Part shown: positions 43,992 through 51,936 of the stretch, piece after piece | How positions within the stretch are numbered: the first letter of the stretch is position 1 | Layout of the letters: every line of letters begins with the position of its first letter | Source: Antrihabitans cavernicola | GTDB lineage: Bacteria > Actinomycetota > Actinomycetes > Mycobacteriales > Mycobacteriaceae | NCBI RefSeq assembly: GCF_008297975.1 | Contig: NZ_VLNY01000010.1 | Location: 115,348-179,347 of the forward strand | Reading direction: 5' to 3' | Length of the DNA: 64,000 nucleotides | Program-made: the position numbers and the translations under genes | The notes under the pieces: model-generated | The model's database searches: none | What the model was told of the DNA's origin: nothing | What the model saw: only the letters and a program-made list of their open reading frames with translations

Positions 43992-45219
43992 CATTGCAGC
44001 AACAACCTCCAGCGCAGGGAAACCGGCGACCATCTCCGGCGTCGAGATCGTGCTCGAGTCGGTGACGAAGCGTTATCCCAACCAAAAGCAGCCTGCCGTG
44101 GACAACGTGAACCTCACGATCCCGGCCGGCGAGATCGTCGTATTCGTCGGGCCGTCGGGCTGCGGCAAAACGACGACGATGCGAATGATCAATCGCCTCA
44201 TCGAGCCGTCGTCGGGCACCATCACCATCGGCGGCAAGGACGCGCTGTCCATCGATCCCAACGAATTACGACGGGGCATCGGCTATTCGATCCAGCAAGC
44301 CGGTCTGTTCCCACACCTGACGATCGCCAAGAACGTCGCAACCGTTCCCGGCTTGATCGGTTGGGACAAGCAGAAGATCAAGGCGCGCACCGACGAAATG
44401 CTCGATCTGGTCGGGCTGGACCCAGACATGTACCGCGACCGGTATCCGCGCCAACTCTCCGGCGGCCAACAGCAACGTGTCGGTGTCGCCAGGGCGCTTG
44501 CCGCCGACCCGCCGGTCTTGCTGATGGACGAGCCGTTCGGTGCCGTCGATCCCATCACGCGAGGACTCCTGCAAGACGAACTGATGCGGCTGCAGAGCGA
44601 ACTGGGCAAGACGATCGTATTCGTGACGCACGATTTCAACGAGGCCGTCAAGCTCGGCGACCGAATTGCCGTGCTGGGCAACCAATCCGCCATCATGCAG
44701 TACGACACGCCGGAAGCGATTCTCGCCAATCCCGCGAACGACATGGTCGCCGGATTCGTCGGCGCCGACGCCTCGCTCAAGCAACTCACGTTGACGCGTG
44801 TGCGCGATGTCGATTTGATTCAATGCCCCACGGTTACCGAAGGCGATTCGGTCGACGAACTGCGCACGCTGCTCGCTGGCCGAAAGCGTCAGTGGGCGTT
44901 GATACTCGACGACCGCGGGCGCCCGATGCGGTGGGTCAACCCAAGTCATCTCGCACATGCGTCATCCTTGCGCGGAACCGGAATGCCCGTCGGCGAAGTG
45001 GTTTCGGTGCAGTCCACGCTGCAGGATGCTCTCGAGGCGTTGCTCGCCGAGAGCACGGCGTCGACCGTGGCTACCGGAAGCAGAGGTGAGTACGTCGGCC
45101 TCATTACGATCGACACGCTGGTCAGTCACCTCTCGAGCATGCGCGAAGAGCACGCCCACGATCACGAAGAAGGCGACCACAAGGCAGTAGACGCGGAATC
45201 GAACGAGGTAGCGAGATGA
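43984..45219 (+). CDS. Compatible-solute ABC transporter ATP-binding protein with CBS domains
   Basis: The 411-residue protein has Walker A GPSGCGKTTT (56-65), the Q-loop SIQQAGLFPHLT, signature LSGGQQQR, Walker B VLLMDEPFGA and the switch His in FVTHD. About 130 C-terminal residues form a CBS-like pair (GDSVDELRTLLAGRKRQWAL, LQDALEALLAESTASTVATG), which in OpuA/OpuC ATPases senses osmotic or nucleotide signals. The tail is His/Glu/Asp-rich (HAHDHEEGDHK). The GTG start overlaps the upstream permease by 8 nt. Confidence 0.92.
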   Translation: MPDIAATTSSAGKPATISGVEIVLESVTKRYPNQKQPAVDNVNLTIPAGEIVVFVGPSGCGKTTTMRMINRLIEPSSGTITIGGKDALSIDPNELRRGIGYSIQQAGLFPHLTIAKNVATVPGLIGWDKQKIKARTDEMLDLVGLDPDMYRDRYPRQLSGGQQQRVGVARALAADPPVLLMDEPFGAVDPITRGLLQDELMRLQSELGKTIVFVTHDFNEAVKLGDRIAVLGNQSAIMQYDTPEAILANPANDMVAGFVGADASLKQLTLTRVRDVDLIQCPTVTEGDSVDELRTLLAGRKRQWALILDDRGRPMRWVNPSHLAHASSLRGTGMPVGEVVSVQSTLQDALEALLAESTASTVATGSRGEYVGLITIDTLVSHLSSMREEHAHDHEEGDHKAVDAESNEVAR

Positions 45220-46043
45220 CCGCGCCCGCAACGCATGCTGGAAATGCCGTCGCGCCACCTGACATGGAGCCCGAACCTGCGGCACTCGATGCCAAGCGTG
45301 CGAATCCGGAGCGCCGTGCCGATCGGCTCCGACTGATCGTGCAGCCCGTGCTGGTGATCATCCTGGTTGTCGGTGTGTTGGGTTGGGCGTTCAGCCGCGA
45401 CCTCACGGAGACACAGAAGTCCAGCCTCAACGCCCGCAACATCGCGACTCTCACGTGGCAGCACATTCTGCTGACGATCGCCATTGTGGCGATCGTGCTG
45501 GTGATCGCCGTCCCGCTCGGAACGCTGTTGACGCGTCCCGGTTACAAACGATTGGCGCCACTGTTCGTTGGAATAGCCAACATCGGTGCTGCTGCACCCG
45601 CCATCGGACTGCTGGTGCTGTTCTACCTCGCGTCGAGAACGACAGGATTCTGGGTCGGCGTGCTACCGATCGCGTTCTATTCACTACTTCCCGTGTTGCG
45701 CAACACCATTCTCGGATACCAAGAGGTCGACGATTCGCTGATCGACGCCGGGCGCGGCCAAGGAATGTCGCCGCTGACCGTGCTGCGTCGCGTCGAATTC
45801 CCGATGGCTGTCCCCTTCATCCTCGCCGGATTGCGGACGTCTCTCGTCCTCGCCGTCGGCACGGCGACGTTGTGCTTCCTCGTCAGCGCGGGTGGCCTTG
45901 GCATCTTGATCGACACCGGATACAAGTTGCGTGACAACGAGACGTTGATCGTGGGTGCTGTTCTGGCAGTTGCACTTGCGCTACTGATCGACTGGCTCGG
46001 CGCATTGGCCGAGCAGTATCTAGGACCCAAGGGATTGCGCTGA
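45216..46043 (+). CDS. Compatible-solute ABC transporter permease, second subunit
   Basis: The 275-residue protein has an extended cytosolic N-terminus (about 45 residues) and six helices with the EAA-type loop DAGRGQGMSPLTVLRRVEFP and GFWVGVLPIAFYSLLPVLRN, similar to OpuC/ProW permeases. With the 43341 gene product it forms the heterodimeric pore. Its ATG overlaps the ATPase stop (ATGA). Confidence 0.9.
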   Translation: MTAPATHAGNAVAPPDMEPEPAALDAKRANPERRADRLRLIVQPVLVIILVVGVLGWAFSRDLTETQKSSLNARNIATLTWQHILLTIAIVAIVLVIAVPLGTLLTRPGYKRLAPLFVGIANIGAAAPAIGLLVLFYLASRTTGFWVGVLPIAFYSLLPVLRNTILGYQEVDDSLIDAGRGQGMSPLTVLRRVEFPMAVPFILAGLRTSLVLAVGTATLCFLVSAGGLGILIDTGYKLRDNETLIVGAVLAVALALLIDWLGALAEQYLGPKGLR

Positions 46044-46044
46044 C

Positions 46045-47031
46045 ATGACAGGCACGTGGCGAAGGTTGGCGGCGATAACGGCAGCGGCCGGACTCGCGCT
46101 CGTGGCATCGTGCGGCCTGCAATCGGGCGGCGCTCTTCCGCTCGACGTCGGGCCAGGGAGTATCAAGCCGGTGCCCGCGTTGGACGGTGTGAAGATGACG
46201 ATCGGATCCAAAGACTTCACCGAGCAGATCACTCTTGGCTACATCATCGAATTCGCCATGGCCGCGGCCGGAGCTCAAGTGCGCGACCTGACCAACATCC
46301 AGGGTTCCAACAGCACCCGTGAAGCACAGTTGCACGGTCAGATCGACCTCACCTACGAGTACACGGGAACCGGGTGGATCAACTATCTGGGCAACGAGAA
46401 TCCGGTCCCTGACCCCAAGGCACAGTTCGAGGCGGTCCGCGATGCCGACTTGGCCGCAAATGGCATGGTGTGGATCGACCCGGCACCGATGAACAACACC
46501 TACGCGCTCGCGATGAACAAGGACACCGCGCAGAAGACGGGCGTCAAGACGCTCTCCGACTATGCGAAGCTCGTCCAGAGCGATCCGTCGGCCGCGACAA
46601 CGTGCGTCGAGACCGAGTTCAACGTCCGCCAAGACGGTTTTCCCGGAATGGCGAGGAAATACGACTTCGACGCGAATGCGGCGCGACGGCAAATTCTGCA
46701 GACCGGCATCATCTATCAGGCCACCGCCGACGGAAATCAATGCAAGTTCGGCGAGGTGTTCACCACCGACGGCCGGATCATCGCATTGAACCTGGTTCTC
46801 CTCGATGATGACCGGCAGTTCTTTCCCAAGTACAACCCCGCACTGGTCATGAAGAAATCGTTCGCGGACGCCCACCCGGACGTGGCGAAAGTGATGGAAC
46901 CGATTTCGGCGAAATTGACCAACGACGCGATGACGGAGATGAACCGCAAGGTGGACGTCGAGGGTCAGGAACCCGCGGACGTCGCCCGCGATTGGATGGT
47001 GTCCGAAGGGTTCGTCACCAAGCCGTCGTAG
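46045..47031 (+). CDS. Glycine betaine/choline substrate-binding lipoprotein
   Basis: The 328-residue protein has a lipoprotein signal ending LALVASC (Cys23) and the OpuAC-type fold: VKMTIGSKDFTEQITLGYII at the start of the mature domain, GSNSTREAQLHGQIDLTYEY and GRIIALNLVLLDDDRQFFPK. OpuAC-type proteins bind quaternary ammonium solutes such as glycine betaine through aromatic residues. It is the last gene of the operon and delivers substrate to the two permeases. Confidence 0.92.
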   Translation: MTGTWRRLAAITAAAGLALVASCGLQSGGALPLDVGPGSIKPVPALDGVKMTIGSKDFTEQITLGYIIEFAMAAAGAQVRDLTNIQGSNSTREAQLHGQIDLTYEYTGTGWINYLGNENPVPDPKAQFEAVRDADLAANGMVWIDPAPMNNTYALAMNKDTAQKTGVKTLSDYAKLVQSDPSAATTCVETEFNVRQDGFPGMARKYDFDANAARRQILQTGIIYQATADGNQCKFGEVFTTDGRIIALNLVLLDDDRQFFPKYNPALVMKKSFADAHPDVAKVMEPISAKLTNDAMTEMNRKVDVEGQEPADVARDWMVSEGFVTKPS

Positions 47032-47129
47032 CCGACAGCGGACGAAATTCGCGTGTGACAACCGAACTTTCGGGGTACTACCGCGTGAAGATCCTGCTGA
47101 GCATCCATTTGTGGAGAATCGAGTCGATC

Positions 47130-47330
47130 ATGATCACACGCGGCGCTCACTACGCGCTCATTGGACCGCACGGCCAACGAACGGTGTTCGAGGTCAAGGC
47201 GATCCGCTACTCGCCATTCCCGTACGCCGAGTTGGAGCCGAGTGGAGGTGGCAACCGCAGGGTGGTGCATCTCGCCGACCTACAACGCGACCTCGACGAC
47301 GCGAAGGTCGTGAAGACGGTGCGACACTAG
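47130..47330 (+). CDS. Small hypothetical protein (66 aa)
   Basis: A short frame encodes ITRGAHYALIGPHGQRTVFE then KAIRYSPFPYAELEPSGGGN and a C-terminal RDLDDAKVVKTV. The beta-rich start and composition look like a small SH3-like protein, but no family is recognised. An in-frame GTG near 47053 would add about 26 residues. GTGGAG lies about 14 nt ahead of the chosen ATG. It ends 12 nt before the convergent IniR-like gene. Confidence 0.5.
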   Translation: MITRGAHYALIGPHGQRTVFEVKAIRYSPFPYAELEPSGGGNRRVVHLADLQRDLDDAKVVKTVRH

Positions 47331-47342
47331 GTGAGCGCTCGC

Positions 47343-49835
47343 CTAGCGGGCCAGGACTTCGTCGGTCTTGCCGTACCCCATCGCGCGAAGCAACGACAAC
47401 ATCTCCGACCGCGACCCCGCGCTCAACCGACGGCGGATGCGTGCCACGTGATGTTCGACGGTCTTCGCAGAGATGAACAGGCGCGCACCCATCTCGCGAT
47501 AGGTCAGCCCGAGCACCAGGAGGTCCGCAACTTCGACCTCTCTGTCGGTCAACGCCGCGCCGACCGCACGCGGTGCCGCCTCACCCGCTGTGACCGGCTT
47601 GCGCGTGTCCTGACGCAAACCTCGAGCGACCTGCAGTAGGGCCGTCGCCTGCGCGGTATCGCTCACGCGCAGCGCAGCTTCGCTCGCCAGTCGCGCACCG
47701 TCCCACGACAACCCGATTCGGCCGAGCGTGTTCGCGAACTGCTGCACCTCGACAGCGTCAGGGCGATCCTGCAGTACCCGCAGCCATGCGCCACCGGCAC
47801 CTGCGAGGGCGGCGGCATACGAGTCGCCGGTTGCCGCCGCTGCCTTGAGGGCCTCCGCGTGCGGCAACATGTCGGTGGGTTCGGCCGCAAGTATCGCCGC
47901 CTGCACGCCGTACCAGTGAAAGGTGTTGGACCACAGTGCCGGTTCGCCCAGATTGCGCAGTACCTGTGCGGCCTCGTCGATCACGTGAGCAATGGTGCCC
48001 GACTCCCCCAGTCTGATCCCACCGAGCCACAGTTCGCCGAGCGGAAGCAACATGAACAAGTCCGGTGACACATCGTGCAACATGCGCACAGCCGATCCCC
48101 ACGCGGCAGACAATCCGCCGTGATCGCCTGCCCGACGGGCCAGCCCGACCCGAATCGCATTTGCGAACAGTGCATTTCGCGGACCGAGACCGTCTGCATC
48201 GATGGTGTCGACGATTGCGTGGGCGCCCTGATCGTCGCCGGCGAGCATCGCCGTCCACGCTGTCAGCAACTGGTGATGGCACCAGGTGAGTGAGCCAGGA
48301 CGATCGGCTGCCACAGCCCTCGTCACGATGTCCTGGGCGCGCGTGAGATCGCCGATGTGCAGGCAGGCGAGGACAGCGACGGACGCAGCCGATCCCGGCA
48401 CGAACGATGCGGCATCGGTGCCCGTCAACGTTGTCGCAGCGCGACCCAGCGCGCCCGCCGACGCTACTCCCGGCGTAGATATCGACGCCACCATGGCAGC
48501 GCCGAGTTGCGCGGCACCGGCAACTGCATCCGTCGGCGGCCCGGCGGCGCCGGCCGCCATGAACGCCGCCGCGGCTGTCGAATCACCCACGGCAACCATG
48601 ACGGCTGCGGCGACCCCGGAAACCGCGCCGCTGCGTTCAGGTCCCAGCCACCGGTAGAGCTCGGCGCTCCGGGTGAGCACACCCCGATATGCGGATATGC
48701 CTGCGAGAACCGCAACTGCGGTGGACAAGTCGGACGTCGACACATCCGTTGCGGTGAGCACGCCCTCCGCGAGCGACGTCGCCGTCGTCAGATCGCCCGA
48801 AACCACTGCGGCAACGCTGTGGCGCACCGCCATCGAGTCGCGATCTGCACCGGCCAGCGCTGCGGCGGCGTACATCCGAGCAGCCGAGAACAGCTCCGAT
48901 CGATGGGCACCGGCGCGCAGGAAGGCACCCAAGCGGGCGTCGCGAAGCCCGGTCTCGGCAAGTCCCATCGCGGTGTGCAGGCGTAGGCCGCCCGCATCGA
49001 ACTGCACGTCGAACAGTCGTTGCTGTACTGCCAGGTATTTGCGCTCCCCCGAGACTGTCCGCAACGGCTCCGCGGCGATGGGCAGCAAAAGGTCGGGCTC
49101 GGTGACCAACCCGCACGCGCGCACCCGATCGATCAAGTCGCGAGCACGATCGTCGTCCACCTCGGCGACAGCGGCGACATCGGCGGGGTCCAGTCCGCAC
49201 CCGACCGCAGTCAGGGCAAGGGTCGACAACAGTTCCGGGGCATGCGATTTCAAGATCGACGCTACCCAGCGACCGACCGCGGCGGTCACCGTCCGCGCGT
49301 CCGCATTGGCGATGTCTGCTCGAGCCGCGTCCAGTGCTGCCAGCACGCCGTTGTTGGTGCCACCCGTGATGTCGTGAATCGTCTGTGCCAGTTGGGCGCT
49401 GACCGCGATGCCGAGCTCACGCCCGGCGGTGATGATCTCGGCGCTCGACAGCGGACGCAAGTCGAAGATCCGGCCGCGGGCCGACACCGTCGACACCAAG
49501 GCCCGCAACGCGCGATTGTGCGGTCGCGGTTCGGACGCGAGAACCACCACGGCATTGCCATGCTCGATCAGCGTTGTGAGCGCGGACAAGCGATCCGGTG
49601 TGAGCGCATGGGCGTCGTCGACGACGACTGCCGCGCCATCCGCCACCGATGTGACGGACTGGCCATCGTCCGAGGAGAGCGCTACTCCATCCGCACGCAA
49701 CCGGCCGCGAACGCCCTCGAGCAACGCGGTCTTCCCGCTCTGCGCGGTGCCGCGAACCAAGACGACTGTCGACCCTGTCGCCGACGCGACTTCGCGATAG
49801 ACCTCCGCGAGTCCGGCCTGCGCAGTGATCGTCAC
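47343..49835 (-). CDS. iniR: IniR-like LuxR-family ATPase regulator
   Basis: The 830-residue protein begins with an AAA/STAND-type ATPase: Walker A LVRGTAQSGKTALLEGV and Walker B AAVVVDDAHALTPDR. A long helical repeat region follows (about 250-740), ending in a LuxR HTH (ALTDREVEVADLLVLGLTYR, SAKTVEHHVARIRRRLSAGS). In Mycobacterium tuberculosis the equivalent IniR regulates iniBAC, and this gene occupies a matching position beside an iniBAC-like cluster. It starts just past the Hsp70-like gene's stop (GTG 49835, uncertain; GTG 49847 possible), so the two leftward genes form one unit. Confidence 0.82.
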   Translation of the reverse strand: MTITAQAGLAEVYREVASATGSTVVLVRGTAQSGKTALLEGVRGRLRADGVALSSDDGQSVTSVADGAAVVVDDAHALTPDRLSALTTLIEHGNAVVVLASEPRPHNRALRALVSTVSARGRIFDLRPLSSAEIITAGRELGIAVSAQLAQTIHDITGGTNNGVLAALDAARADIANADARTVTAAVGRWVASILKSHAPELLSTLALTAVGCGLDPADVAAVAEVDDDRARDLIDRVRACGLVTEPDLLLPIAAEPLRTVSGERKYLAVQQRLFDVQFDAGGLRLHTAMGLAETGLRDARLGAFLRAGAHRSELFSAARMYAAAALAGADRDSMAVRHSVAAVVSGDLTTATSLAEGVLTATDVSTSDLSTAVAVLAGISAYRGVLTRSAELYRWLGPERSGAVSGVAAAVMVAVGDSTAAAAFMAAGAAGPPTDAVAGAAQLGAAMVASISTPGVASAGALGRAATTLTGTDAASFVPGSAASVAVLACLHIGDLTRAQDIVTRAVAADRPGSLTWCHHQLLTAWTAMLAGDDQGAHAIVDTIDADGLGPRNALFANAIRVGLARRAGDHGGLSAAWGSAVRMLHDVSPDLFMLLPLGELWLGGIRLGESGTIAHVIDEAAQVLRNLGEPALWSNTFHWYGVQAAILAAEPTDMLPHAEALKAAAATGDSYAAALAGAGGAWLRVLQDRPDAVEVQQFANTLGRIGLSWDGARLASEAALRVSDTAQATALLQVARGLRQDTRKPVTAGEAAPRAVGAALTDREVEVADLLVLGLTYREMGARLFISAKTVEHHVARIRRRLSAGSRSEMLSLLRAMGYGKTDEVLAR

Positions 49836-49839
49836 CGCA

Positions 49840-51684
49840 TTAGCCACCGAGTTTCCCGGGGAGCACCTGGGAGACGATGGGGGCAACCGGAAGTGCCGTG
49901 GGAACCGGAACGACGACGGTCGGCAAACTCGGCGCGTTGAGGGGTGGCAGGTTCACGTCGGGCATCTGCGGTGTGTTGTTGTTGCCACCACCGGACTGCG
50001 CGGGCGGATTCTGTTGCACTGGAGCAGAACCCCCGTTGTCCGCCGGTGGTGCTTGCTGCTGCACGGGTGCAGGCGCCGCGGGGGCCGGTGCGCCTTCGGC
50101 GGGAGCCGCGGGCGCCGGCGAATTACCCGGGGCAGCCGGCGATCCATTCGACTGCTGACCGTTACTTCCCGTTGCCGATCCGGTCGGCACGGAACCTCCT
50201 CCGCCCGCTCCGGTGTTGCCGCTGCCTTCGGTGGATCCGGGTTGAGCAGGCGAACCGGACTGCTGTTGATCGTTGCCTGCCGGCGCGCCCGCAACCGGGG
50301 CCGCGGACGTACCGCCGGGCGCGGCAGGTGCTGACGTGGCTGCACTTGTCCCACCCGACGTGGGCGACTGCGGCGCAGGCGATCCGCCCGTGCCGAGTGA
50401 CAGCCCGCCCGCTGCCAAGACCGTGATCGCCACGGCGGCAGCGGCAATGAAGCCCGCCTTCTTCCCGCGTGACATGCCCGCCTTCTCGACGGCGGGCAAG
50501 GACGCAATCGCCGCGGGACGAACGGGAGCGGGGACCGGCGCCGGCGTACGGAGTGCAACGGCCCCCGGGGTGATGGCTTCGGTGGCCGGTTCGGCTGCGG
50601 CGCTACTCGCGAGAACCGCACCGGCCGAACCGATATCGGTCGCCAACATCGCTGCTCCGATGGCGCTCACGAGTTGCGGGCGATCCGAGGACACCACCGC
50701 GAGGCCTAGATCCGATGACACCATCTCGGCGACCAACGGAATTGCGGCGCCACCGCCGATCAGCAACACCCGATCGATATCGCGAAGCTCGAGGCCTGCA
50801 GCGTAAACCGCTTCTCGCACCAGCGTCATCGACACGGACAGCGGCTCGCGGAGAAGATCTTCGAGCTCACCGCGCACCAGCCGAACCTGCTGATGCACGC
50901 CGGGAAGGTCAACGGCGAGAGCGGTTTCCGTCTCGTCGGACAACTCTTCCTTGCCCCGCGAGCAGGATCCGCGCAATATCCGCAACGCCTGCTCGGTGGC
51001 GGGATCGAAGGGATCGATGGCGTGGTTTTCGACGTGCGACAGCACGTATTGCATCGTCAGGTGGTCGAACTGCGCACCACACACGTCGTCCGAGCGGATC
51101 GGCTTGCCGATGATGCCCGCACCGGCGCCGGTACGCAGCACCGTGATGTCGAGAGACGATCCGCCCAGGTCGTAGACGACCACGGTGCCGTCGGCGAGCG
51201 GGCCCTTTGTGCCTTCGAGCCACTGCAACGCCGCCGTCGCTTCGGCAACAGGCGTGACATCGGGCAATCCTGCTCGGTCGAGTGCGTCCATCAGCGAATC
51301 GACTGTGAAACGAGGCCATGCGGTCGGATGGGTGACGACGACGGTTGGATCGTCGATATCCGTGGTCGCCTCGTGCACCAGGCACTCGACGGCCGACGCC
51401 ATCAAATCCTCACCTGCGTAGGTGGCGCCGTCGTCGGTCAACATGCCGACCGGATCGCCGACCCGTGCCACGAAGCCGTCGACAAGGACGTCGCGTCCGT
51501 GGCGGCCCGTCGGCGCCGAGCCTGCACCGAGTCGCGGTGCTTCGCCTGGGGCGAGGCGCAGCGACGCAGGCCGGCTGATGGTGGTGTAGTCGGACGCGTT
51601 GACGCGACCTCTACCACTCGAGCCGATTGCAGCCACCGCGTTGACAGAACCGACGACGACGCCGAGCCCGTGCTCTCTAGACAT
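49840..51684 (-). CDS. Membrane-anchored Hsp70/actin-fold protein with low-complexity tail
   Basis: The 614-residue protein has an Hsp70-type nucleotide-binding half. The phosphate-2 motif VVYDLGGSSLD lies at about 170-180 and the adenosine motif VLLIGGGAAIPLVAEM at about 306-321. The first phosphate loop is degenerate (GLGVVVGSVNAVAA instead of the usual GIDxGTT). No substrate-binding domain follows. Instead there is one transmembrane helix (KAGFIAAAAVAITVLAAGGL, about 410-430) and a roughly 180-residue tail rich in Pro, Gly, Ala, Ser and Gln. It is divergent from iniB and cotranscribed with the IniR-like gene. GGGAG supports the ATG at 51684. Confidence 0.85.
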   Translation of the reverse strand: MSREHGLGVVVGSVNAVAAIGSSGRGRVNASDYTTISRPASLRLAPGEAPRLGAGSAPTGRHGRDVLVDGFVARVGDPVGMLTDDGATYAGEDLMASAVECLVHEATTDIDDPTVVVTHPTAWPRFTVDSLMDALDRAGLPDVTPVAEATAALQWLEGTKGPLADGTVVVYDLGGSSLDITVLRTGAGAGIIGKPIRSDDVCGAQFDHLTMQYVLSHVENHAIDPFDPATEQALRILRGSCSRGKEELSDETETALAVDLPGVHQQVRLVRGELEDLLREPLSVSMTLVREAVYAAGLELRDIDRVLLIGGGAAIPLVAEMVSSDLGLAVVSSDRPQLVSAIGAAMLATDIGSAGAVLASSAAAEPATEAITPGAVALRTPAPVPAPVRPAAIASLPAVEKAGMSRGKKAGFIAAAAVAITVLAAGGLSLGTGGSPAPQSPTSGGTSAATSAPAAPGGTSAAPVAGAPAGNDQQQSGSPAQPGSTEGSGNTGAGGGGSVPTGSATGSNGQQSNGSPAAPGNSPAPAAPAEGAPAPAAPAPVQQQAPPADNGGSAPVQQNPPAQSGGGNNNTPQMPDVNLPPLNAPSLPTVVVPVPTALPVAPIVSQVLPGKLGG

Positions 51685-51936
51685 TCGAAACTCCCGTAGT
51701 TCGACGCCGAAACCTACGGGCGTAGTCGGCCCATCCTCTTTATTCGTTACACCTTCCATGCTGGTCGGAGGACATTAGGGGGAATTTCCCCTATAGGCGG
51801 CGTTTGCCCCATCTTGCGGGGACGGCGAAGAGCGGGGATCGGCCCCGTTGGACGCGGCGCCGCAGGCCCATAGCGTCGTCACCAAGCACAACGGCGGCAC
51901 GTTCAGAGCCCACCCACGAAGTCCTAGGAGATTGCC
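51685..51936. promoter_or_regulatory. Divergent control region between the Hsp70-like gene and iniB
   Basis: Three G/C palindromes lie in series: AGGGGGAATTTCCCCT (51777-51792), CCCC-ATCTTGC-GGGG (51807-51821) and CGGGG-ATCGG-CCCCG (51833-51847). They stand 26-30 nt apart. A promoter TTGGAC (51848-51853)-N17-TAGCGT (51871-51876) follows for iniB, with a start at about 51883. These are candidate IniR sites. Confidence 0.55.
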
